The notes under the pieces were generated by a model. That model saw only the letters and a program-made list of their open reading frames with translations. It ran no database searches and was not told the DNA's origin. A stretch of 64,000 nt of DNA from Achromobacter sp. B7. GTDB taxonomy: Bacteria; Pseudomonadota; Gammaproteobacteria; Burkholderiales; Burkholderiaceae_B. Below are positions 57,801 to 64,000 of this stretch, piece by piece (position 1 is the stretch's first letter; each line of letters opens with the position of its first letter). The stretch lies in contig NZ_CP032084.1 of NCBI RefSeq assembly GCF_003600685.1, positions 496,001-560,000 on the forward strand, in the 5' to 3' direction. The translations under genes and the position numbers were made by a program.

Positions 57801-58628
57801 ATGAAGACCACCATCGCCAGCCTTCTTGCCGCCGTGGGCGTTGCCGCCACGCTGGCGCCCGCCGCGCACGCGGACACGTTGCAGGACATCAAGGCGCGCG
57901 GCAAATTCATTTGCGGCACCATGGGCACCGCCGAGCCCTTCAGCTTTCAGGACCCCAAGACCCGTGCCGTGGTCGGCTATGAAGTCGATATGTGCCAGGC
58001 GGTGGCCGACAGCCTGGGCGTACCGCTGGAGCTCAAGCTGATCGCCGTTGAGGCCCGCATCCCCGAACTGATCGCGGGTCGCGTCGATGTGGTGGCGGCC
58101 AACCTGGGCTGGAGCCCCGAACGCGCGCAGCAGATCGATTATTCGCACCAGCATTTCGTCAGCCTGCAAAAGATCCTGGCCCGCGATTCCGAGAAAGACC
58201 TGAAGGCGCCCGCCGACCTGGCCGGCAAGCGCGTCAGCGCCGTGCGCGGCTCGTCGTCCGAGCAAGGCGCTCGCAAGAACATCCCCAACGTGGACCCCGT
58301 GACGTTCAAGGACCCCAGCGGCGCGTTCCTGGCCTTGCAGCAAGGCAAGGTCAGCGGCTTTGTCGGGTCTGAGCTAATGCTGGTCAAGCTTCAGCATCAG
58401 GCGGCCACCAGCGCCGTGCCAGTCAAGATTCTGGAGCCGGCGCTGTTCGTCGAGCCCTGGGGCATGGGCGTACGCAAGGGCGACACGGCGATGTTGAACC
58501 AGGTCAACAAGGTGCTGGACGGCATGGAGGCATCTGGCCAGGCCGGTAAGGTGTTCGACAAGTGGTTCGGCGCCGGCACGCAGTTCAACATGAAGCGCGA
58601 CTTCCGCATCGAAGCCATCAAGGGTTGA
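57801..58628 (+). CDS. Polar amino acid ABC transporter substrate-binding protein
   Basis: A periplasmic receptor of 275 residues with signal peptide (about 1-24, ending PAAHA) and the SBP type 3 pattern (FICGTMGTAEPFSFQDPK, GYEVDMCQAVADSLG, ELIAGRVDVVAANLGWSPER). It should bind a polar or acidic amino acid. It is the first of four transporter genes on the same strand after the aminotransferase. Confidence 0.9.
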   Translation: MKTTIASLLAAVGVAATLAPAAHADTLQDIKARGKFICGTMGTAEPFSFQDPKTRAVVGYEVDMCQAVADSLGVPLELKLIAVEARIPELIAGRVDVVAANLGWSPERAQQIDYSHQHFVSLQKILARDSEKDLKAPADLAGKRVSAVRGSSSEQGARKNIPNVDPVTFKDPSGAFLALQQGKVSGFVGSELMLVKLQHQAATSAVPVKILEPALFVEPWGMGVRKGDTAMLNQVNKVLDGMEASGQAGKVFDKWFGAGTQFNMKRDFRIEAIKG

Positions 58629-58656
58629 TGCGCGACGCGCGCCGGAGCCTGTCTCG

Positions 58657-59358
58657 ATGCATTACGTTTTCGACTTCAACGCCATTTTCCAGGGCGAGTA
58701 TCCAACGTGGCTGTGGAGGGGATTCGTCACCACCCTGGCGCTGGCGGGGCTGTCCTGGGTGCTGGCGTTCGGCGTGGGCAGCCTGTTGGCGGTGATCCGC
58801 CTGACGGGCTCGCCCGTGGCCAACGCGGTGATCGCCACCTATGTGGCGTTTCATCGCAACGTGCCCATGCTGGTGCACATCCTGTTCTGGTACTTCGGCG
58901 TGCCGGCGCTGCTGCCGCAAGGGGCCAGCGACTGGCTCAACAGCCACGGCAGTGAATTCATCATGTCGTGCATCGCCATCGCGCTGGTGATGTCGGCCTA
59001 CATCTGCGAAGACCTGCGCAGCGCCGTGCGCGGCATTGCGCCGGGGCAGGTCGAGGCCGCGCGAGCGCTGGGCCTGGGCTTTCTGCGCACCATGCGCTGC
59101 GTGGTGCTGCCGCAGGCGTTTCGCATCGCCATTCCGCCGCTGCTGAACCAGACGCTGCTGTTGTTGAAGAACACCAGCCTGGCGATGGCGATCGGGGTGA
59201 CGGAGCTGACGGCGGCCGGGCGCGAAATCGAGAACTACACGTTCCGCACGTTCGAGGCCTATGCGGTGGTGACGGTGATTTATCTGGTGCTGTCGTTCCT
59301 CATCATGGGTGGCGGCGCGATCTTGCAACGACGGTATCGTCCGCTGGGGGCGCGCTGA
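58657..59358 (+). CDS. Amino acid ABC transporter permease
   Basis: A permease of the HisM/GltJ type, 233 residues, with five hydrophobic helices and the EAA loop in GIAPGQVEAARALGLGFLRTM followed by VVLPQAFRIAIPPLLNQTL. The gap to the binding-protein gene is 28 bases. The next permease starts right after its stop (TGATATG). Confidence 0.9.
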   Translation: MHYVFDFNAIFQGEYPTWLWRGFVTTLALAGLSWVLAFGVGSLLAVIRLTGSPVANAVIATYVAFHRNVPMLVHILFWYFGVPALLPQGASDWLNSHGSEFIMSCIAIALVMSAYICEDLRSAVRGIAPGQVEAARALGLGFLRTMRCVVLPQAFRIAIPPLLNQTLLLLKNTSLAMAIGVTELTAAGREIENYTFRTFEAYAVVTVIYLVLSFLIMGGGAILQRRYRPLGAR

Positions 59359-59359
59359 T

Positions 59360-60076
59360 ATGTGGGACATCCTGAAAGACAACTGGCTGCTGCTACTGAT
59401 CGGGCAGTATCCGCACGGCCCGGTCGGCGGCCTGGTCGCCACGCTGGGCCTGGCGGCGATCAGCCTGGCGTTGGCGCTGCCTTGCGGCGTGCTGCTGGCG
59501 CTGGGCCGGATCAGCCCCTACCGGATCTTCTACTGGCCGTCGTCGGCCGTGGTGTATCTGGTGCGCGGGCTGCCGCTGCTGATGTTTATTTTCTGGGCAT
59601 ACTTTTTTGTGCCGCTCATCATCGGCCGGCCCGTGGCGGGCACGACCACGATGGTGGTTGCGCTGGTGTGCTACGAAAGCGCGTACCTGGCCGAGATCAT
59701 CCGCGCCGGCATCCAGGCGTTGCCGCCCGGACAGCAAGAGGCCAGCCGGGCGCTGGGCCTGTCGTATATGCAGACGATGCGGCGCGTGATCCTGCCGCAG
59801 GCGCTCTACAACATGCTGCCCAGCATGCTGAGCCAGTTCGTCTCGACGGTGAAGGAAACGTCGCTGGCCTACGTCATCAGCGTGCAGGAGCTGACCTACG
59901 CCGCCAACCAGATCAACAGCGTGTTGCTGACCAAGCCGTTTGAAGTGTTCGGCTTGCTGGCGATGACCTATTTTGTTTTGAATTTTGGCCTGAGTTCCTT
60001 GGTGCACCTGACCGAACGACGTATCGGCAGACGGCGCGCCGGGCTGGGGGCCGCCCCTAAAGTGGTGCCGACATGA
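59360..60076 (+). CDS. Amino acid ABC transporter permease
   Basis: The second permease of the polar amino acid importer, 238 residues, with the EAA loop in [21 protein letters not shown] and [18 protein letters not shown]. The ATG at 59360 lies just after the previous stop. It overlaps the ATPase gene by ATGA at 60073-60076. Confidence 0.9.
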   Translation: MWDILKDNWLLLLIGQYPHGPVGGLVATLGLAAISLALALPCGVLLALGRISPYRIFYWPSSAVVYLVRGLPLLMFIFWAYFFVPLIIGRPVAGTTTMVVALVCYESAYLAEIIRAGIQALPPGQQEASRALGLSYMQTMRRVILPQALYNMLPSMLSQFVSTVKETSLAYVISVQELTYAANQINSVLLTKPFEVFGLLAMTYFVLNFGLSSLVHLTERRIGRRRAGLGAAPKVVPT

Positions 60077-60798
60077 TCCGATTTTCACAAGTGCAGAAGT
60101 GGTATGGCGATTACCAGGCGCTGGCCGACGTGACCGAAGAGGTCAGGCAGGGCGAAGTCGTCGTGGTGTGCGGGCCGTCAGGGTCGGGTAAATCCACCTT
60201 GATCCGCACCATCAATCGGCTGGAACCCATCCAGAAGGGCCTCATTGAAGTGAACGGGCAGGACATCTACGGGCCGAAGGTGCACCTGGACCAGCTGCGC
60301 AGCCACATCGGCTTCGTGTTCCAGCAGTTCAACCTGTTCCCGCATCTGTCCGTGCTGGAAAACCTGATGCTGGCGCCGCTGCAATTGAAACGCGCGCGGC
60401 GTCCCGAAGCGCGCGAGCGGGCGCTGCAATTGCTGGAACGCGTGGGCCTGTCGCACAAGGCAGAGGCGTATCCCGCCCAGTTGTCGGGCGGTCAGCAGCA
60501 ACGCGTGGCGATTGCGCGCGCCTTGGCAATGAACCCGCCGGTGATGTTGTTTGACGAGCCGACCAGCGCGCTGGACCCCGAGATGGTGGGCGAGGTGCTA
60601 CAGGTGATGAAGGGCCTGGCCAAGGACGGGATGACGATGGTGTGCGTGACGCACGAAATGGGTTTCGCGCGTGAAGTGGCGGACCGCGTGTGGTTCATGG
60701 ACGCCGGGCGCATCGTGGAAACGGGCACGCCCGACGCGTTCTTCAGCCGGCCCGCAACGGTGCGGGCACAGAAGTTCCTGGCCGAAATCCGTCACTGA
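60073..60798 (+). CDS. Amino acid ABC transporter ATP-binding protein (GlnQ type)
   Basis: The ATPase of the importer, 241 residues, with Walker [10 protein letters not shown], the signature [15 protein letters not shown], Walker [15 protein letters not shown] and the H-loop [14 protein letters not shown], all typical of GlnQ/GltL. It is the last gene of the LysR-controlled operon and is convergent with apaH. Confidence 0.94.
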   Translation: MIRFSQVQKWYGDYQALADVTEEVRQGEVVVVCGPSGSGKSTLIRTINRLEPIQKGLIEVNGQDIYGPKVHLDQLRSHIGFVFQQFNLFPHLSVLENLMLAPLQLKRARRPEARERALQLLERVGLSHKAEAYPAQLSGGQQQRVAIARALAMNPPVMLFDEPTSALDPEMVGEVLQVMKGLAKDGMTMVCVTHEMGFAREVADRVWFMDAGRIVETGTPDAFFSRPATVRAQKFLAEIRH

Positions 60799-60811
60799 GC
60801 GCGTGACGGGG

Positions 60812-61645
60812 TCAGTCCGACAGCGGGTTCTGGAATTGCGAGCACTTGACCTGGACCAGCTTGCGGTCTTGCAGACGCAAGGCCGTCAGCGCGCCGCCCC
60901 AGACGCAGCCCGTGTCCAGGCAGATCACGTCGGGGCGCTGTAGCAGGCCCAGCGTGGACCAGTGGCCGAACACGGTTGTGATGTCGCGCGTGGCGCGATT
61001 GGGCACGTCAAACCAGGGCACCAGGTTGGGTGGCCACGCGCCGGGGGCCACCTTGGTGGCAAATTCCATGTGGCCGTTGGGCGTGCACAGGCGGATACGC
61101 GTCAGCGCGTTGATGATGACCCGCATCCGCTTGCCGCCCTTGTGGTCTTCTTTCCACGTGGCCGGCTCGTTGCCGTACATCTTTTGCAGCGCCTTGTGCC
61201 AGTTCGGGCCGCGCAGCGCGTCCTGCACTTCGCCGGCCAGTGACAGGGTCTTGGCCACGTCCCACTTGGCCAGCGTACCGGCGTGCACCAGCAGATGGCC
61301 CTGTTCAAAATGGGCCAGGGGGCGAAAGCGCAACCAGTTGATGAGTTCGGCGGCGTCGGGCGCGCGCAGGATCGGGTCCAGCGTGTCGGACTTGGACGGC
61401 TTGCGCACGCCGGCCGCGGCGGCCAGCAGGTGCAGGTCATGGTTGCCCAGCACCGAGGTGGCGCGGTCGCCCAGGTCGATGATGCGGCGCAGGGTTTCCA
61501 GCGATTGCGGCCCCCGGTTGACCAGGTCGCCCGCGAACCAGAAGCGCGAACGGGGGTCTCCGACCAGGTCGGGATGGGCCAGCAAGCGGTCCAGCGGCGA
61601 GCAGCACCCCTGCACGTCGCCGATCATCCAGATACTGCCGTTCAT
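60812..61645 (-). CDS. apaH: Bis(5'-nucleosyl)-tetraphosphatase, symmetrical
   Basis: ApaH hydrolyses diadenosine tetraphosphate to two ADP and removes Np4N caps from RNA. The 277 residues show the metallophosphatase motifs [18 protein letters not shown] and a later HAG segment ([12 protein letters not shown]), with FGHWSTLGL near the end. The ATG at 61645 gives the family N-terminus [13 protein letters not shown]. It overlaps the end of lptG by four bases. Confidence 0.94.
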   Translation of the reverse strand: MNGSIWMIGDVQGCCSPLDRLLAHPDLVGDPRSRFWFAGDLVNRGPQSLETLRRIIDLGDRATSVLGNHDLHLLAAAAGVRKPSKSDTLDPILRAPDAAELINWLRFRPLAHFEQGHLLVHAGTLAKWDVAKTLSLAGEVQDALRGPNWHKALQKMYGNEPATWKEDHKGGKRMRVIINALTRIRLCTPNGHMEFATKVAPGAWPPNLVPWFDVPNRATRDITTVFGHWSTLGLLQRPDVICLDTGCVWGGALTALRLQDRKLVQVKCSQFQNPLSD

Positions 61646-62820
61646 GCGGGACTCTTGCTCCAGGGCCAGCGTTGTTGGACCACGCGCGTGATCGTGTGGC
61701 GGTATTCCATGTAGCTCATCGCGCCCAAGGCCAGGGCCATGGCACCGATGTTCGGACCCAGCGCTGTCAGCCATGACGGCCATTTGCCCAGCATGCCGAC
61801 GTTAAGCGCCAGCTGGTTCAGCATGAAGAAGCCCACGCCCAGCAGGATGCCGATGAACACTTTGGCGCCCACGCCGCCACGGCGGGTTTGCATCAGGCCG
61901 ATAGGCGCGGCAATGGTGATCATCACCAGCAGCGTGAACGGATACGCCAGTTTGCGCCACAGGGCCACCACCTGTCGACCATATTGCAGCTGGTTGTCGC
62001 GCAAGTACTGCACGTAGTCCAGCAGCGTGACGATGGACATGCGTTCGGGCGTCAGCACGCGGGCCAGCAGGCGTTCGGCGCTAAGCGTGGTGTCCACCGT
62101 GCGCTCGGGCACCTTGGCGACCGAGGCGGGCGGGTTCTTGGGTTGGCGCGCGTTGGCCAGTGCTTCGGCCGCGTCGTCGTCCAGGCGGGTTTCCGACACG
62201 TCTTTCAGCACCAGGTCGCCATGCGCGAACAGGCCGGTGGGCGCCGTGGACAGCACGGTCAGCGTCTGGTCTTTCTTGAATTCGTAAAGGGTGATGCCGG
62301 CCACCTGGCCGTCGCCCTTGAGTTCGGCGATGTTGATGATGCGCATGCCGCCGTTGGCGGTGGGTTCCTTGAACCAGTAGCCGCTTTTCAGGCGGTCGCC
62401 GCCGGCCTTGCCGCGAAACATCAGGTTGGCTTCGCCGCTTTTGATCTCGGCCCAGGGCGTGACGTATTCGGACAACAGGGCGGCGCCGATCATCAGCGGG
62501 ATGGTCACCACCCACAGCATGCGCAACAGCCGCATGCCGCTGACGCCCGAGACGCGCAGGATGACCAGTTCGTTGCGCTGGGCCAGGCCGGCCAGCGCCA
62601 GGATCGCGCCGATCAACAGGCCGATGGGCAGCAGATCGTACAGGCGGGTGGGTATGGCCAGCGCCTGCATGTAGAGCAGGGCCATCATGGAGAACTTGTC
62701 GCCCACGTTGTCCAGGTCGTCTACCAGCGCGAAGAATGTGAAAAGGCCGAGCAGGGCCATAAGGACCACTGCACAAGAGCGATAGATTTCGCGGGCCAGG
62801 TAGCGACGGGCGGTACGCAT
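61642..62820 (-). CDS. lptG: LPS export ABC transporter permease LptG
   Basis: LptG is one of the two inner-membrane permeases that pull lipopolysaccharide out of the membrane. The 392 residues have six hydrophobic helices (three at each end) around a periplasmic jellyroll. Family motifs are [32 protein letters not shown] and the C-terminal [19 protein letters not shown]. The partner lptF, usually next to lptG, is not adjacent here; mtgA is. The start at 62820 ([13 protein letters not shown]) is most likely; an in-frame GTG at 62865 would add 15 residues. Confidence 0.9.
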   Translation of the reverse strand: MRTARRYLAREIYRSCAVVLMALLGLFTFFALVDDLDNVGDKFSMMALLYMQALAIPTRLYDLLPIGLLIGAILALAGLAQRNELVILRVSGVSGMRLLRMLWVVTIPLMIGAALLSEYVTPWAEIKSGEANLMFRGKAGGDRLKSGYWFKEPTANGGMRIINIAELKGDGQVAGITLYEFKKDQTLTVLSTAPTGLFAHGDLVLKDVSETRLDDDAAEALANARQPKNPPASVAKVPERTVDTTLSAERLLARVLTPERMSIVTLLDYVQYLRDNQLQYGRQVVALWRKLAYPFTLLVMITIAAPIGLMQTRRGGVGAKVFIGILLGVGFFMLNQLALNVGMLGKWPSWLTALGPNIGAMALALGAMSYMEYRHTITRVVQQRWPWSKSPA

Positions 62821-62916
62821 GAAAATGTGGGGAAGCGCTAAACGTGAAAGCTTAACAAATCCCACCGCCCAGGGTGCGAAGTGCGCGTAGCGGGCGGCGG
62901 GTTCGGGAGGTCAGGA

Positions 62917-62932
62917 GACGCAAGAATGCGTC
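62917..62932. repeat. Short inverted repeat downstream of mtgA
   Basis: GACGCA-AGAA-TGCGTC, a perfect 6-base stem 20 bases after the mtgA stop (minus strand). No T run follows, so termination is doubtful. Confidence 0.35.
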
Positions 62933-62951
62933 ACGGGGACGTCAAGGCGGA

Positions 62952-63677
62952 TCAGGGGATGTCCACCATCTGCATCCGGCGGGTCAGTACCCCCACGCGG
63001 GAGTTCAGGTAATTGGAATTGCGGCGGGTGTCGTAGAAGCGTGGGTTGGGCAGCATGGCGGCCAGCCGCGCGGACTGGCTGGCGCTGAGGTTGGCGGCCG
63101 ACGTATTGAAATAGTGCTGCGCGGCGGCTTGTGCACCAAAGACGCCCACGCCCCACTCGGCCACGTTCAGATACAGCTCAAGAATGCGTTCCTTGCTCAT
63201 GACGTGTTCGATCATGTAGGCCAGGACCAGTTCCTGCCCTTTGCGGATGTAACTGCGCGAACTGGACAGGAACATATTCTTGGCCAGCTGCTGCGTAATG
63301 GTGGAGCCGCCGCGCATCTTGCTGCGGCCGGCTTCTTCCTGGCGCTGGTTGTATTCCCAGGCCTTGCGGATGGCGTCCCATTCGATGCCGTCGTGTTCGG
63401 TGAACTTGGAATCCTCGGACGCCACCACCGCGCGCTTGAGGTTGCGGCTGATCTTGTCGTAGGGGACCCATTCGTATTTCAGCTGGAAGGCGGGGTTGCC
63501 TTCGCGCAGGCGCGAGCGTTCTTCGCGCATGATCGCGCTGCTGCCGGGATCGCGGTAGTTGTACCAGACCACCTGCGAGAACAGCCAGAATTGGTACAAC
63601 AGCACCGCGCACACCAGCGCCATCAGCACGCCGGTGATGATCCGGAACCAGGATCGGCCCTGCTTGCGCGTCGCCAT
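62952..63677 (-). CDS. mtgA: Monofunctional biosynthetic peptidoglycan transglycosylase
   Basis: MtgA polymerises glycan strands from lipid II at the periplasmic face of the inner membrane. The 241 residues have an N-terminal anchor (about 10-32) and the GT51 motifs in order: VVASEDSKFTEHDGIEWDA with the catalytic glutamate in EDSKF, the second motif GGSTITQQLAKNMFLSS, and RKGQELVLAYMIEHVMSKERI followed by ELYLNVAEWG. It starts five bases after aroE ends, so the two are probably co-transcribed. Confidence 0.94.
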   Translation of the reverse strand: MATRKQGRSWFRIITGVLMALVCAVLLYQFWLFSQVVWYNYRDPGSSAIMREERSRLREGNPAFQLKYEWVPYDKISRNLKRAVVASEDSKFTEHDGIEWDAIRKAWEYNQRQEEAGRSKMRGGSTITQQLAKNMFLSSSRSYIRKGQELVLAYMIEHVMSKERILELYLNVAEWGVGVFGAQAAAQHYFNTSAANLSASQSARLAAMLPNPRFYDTRRNSNYLNSRVGVLTRRMQMVDIP

Positions 63678-63682
63678 GCCGC

Positions 63683-64000
63683 TTAGTGTCCGGCCGCCAG
63701 GGCCTCGCGCAGCGCGGCCAGCACCGGCGCCGGGTCGGGGCGCACGCCATGCCAGATCAGAAAGCTCTCGGCGGCCTGGCCCACCAGCATGCCCAGGCCG
63801 TCGGCCGTCAAGCTGGCCCCGTCGGCCTCGGCCTGCTTCATGAAGGCAGTGGGCTTGGCGCCGTACATCATGTCGTAGGCGGCGGCGCCCGGCGCGTACA
63901 AGCCGGGCGGCAGGTCCGGCGCGGCATCCTGCAAGCCGCTGGCCGTGGCATTGATGACCAGGTTCCAGCCGCCGGGCCGCGCGGCGTCGGTCAAGCCGCC
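63683..64000 (-). CDS. aroE: Shikimate dehydrogenase, C-terminal part (cut by window edge)
   Basis: The C-terminal 105 or so residues of AroE, which reduces 3-dehydroshikimate to shikimate with NADPH. Visible motifs are NLVINATASGL, the YDMMYGAKPTAFMKQA block and GLGMLVGQAAESFLIWHGV. The frame stays open to the window edge, so the start lies beyond 64000. It precedes mtgA in the same transcript. Confidence 0.93.
   Translation of the reverse strand, partial: GGLTDAARPGGWNLVINATASGLQDAAPDLPPGLYAPGAAAYDMMYGAKPTAFMKQAEADGASLTADGLGMLVGQAAESFLIWHGVRPDPAPVLAALREALAAGH

Overview
The window is about 64 kb of GC-rich, tightly packed bacterial chromosome. Gene order (prepilin peptidase-coaE-zapD; argJ; yqgE-ruvX-pyrB/pyrC-plsC) and protein style point to a betaproteobacterium of the Alcaligenaceae, most likely Achromobacter or a close Bordetella relative; this genus call is inferred from recognition, not from a search. 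No tRNA, rRNA, CRISPR array, phage or insertion sequence was seen.

Layout. 0.2-2.6 kb: pilD, coaE, zapD. 2.7-11.7 kb: a complete RND multidrug efflux operon (adaptor, two pumps of the MdtB/MdtC type, OprM-like channel), followed convergently by a TetR regulator. 12.5-17.3 kb, minus strand: a MutT-ThiE fusion, a DUF815 ATPase, argJ, a membrane protein of unknown function and a MarR regulator. 17.6-22.3 kb: a five-gene branched-chain-type ABC importer. 22.5-28.9 kb: siaABCD (phosphatase, kinase, target protein, diguanylate cyclase) followed directly by a PAS-GAF-GGDEF-EAL protein. 29.6-37.5 kb: an aerobic CoA-thioester aromatic pathway that best fits 2-aminobenzoate (anthranilate) breakdown: monooxygenase/reductase, SDR, enoyl-CoA hydratase, acyl-CoA dehydrogenase, aryl-CoA ligase, thioesterase, RidA-like protein. 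37.6-44.6 kb: an AraC regulator divergent from a second aromatic cluster (orphan periplasmic binding protein, dienelactone hydrolase/NTF2 fusion, Rieske dioxygenase alpha and beta, isochorismatase-like protein, SDR). 44.6-54.7 kb: a FapA-like protein, a lytic transglycosylase, hemL-thiE-thiD, rubredoxin, yqgE-ruvX, a strongly degenerate PyrB-like protein, a PyrC' pseudo-dihydroorotase and plsC. 54.8-60.8 kb: a LysR regulator divergent from an operon with an RraA/HMG-aldolase-type protein, an aminotransferase and a polar amino acid ABC importer. 60.8-64 kb, minus strand: apaH, lptG, mtgA and the 3' part of aroE.

How the parts connect. The importer at 17.6 kb and the CoA pathway at 29.6 kb carry near-identical 20-bp imperfect palindromes in their promoter regions (17 of 20 bases the same), and a MarR gene lies beside the first copy. 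This suggests one aryl-CoA-responsive regulon covering uptake and catabolism, with the c-di-GMP signalling operon siaABCD sitting physically between the two halves. The most unusual single genes are the PyrB-like protein, whose catalytic motifs are gone and which carries a 15-bp minisatellite, and the isochorismatase-fold protein of the Rieske cluster, which lacks two of its three catalytic residues.
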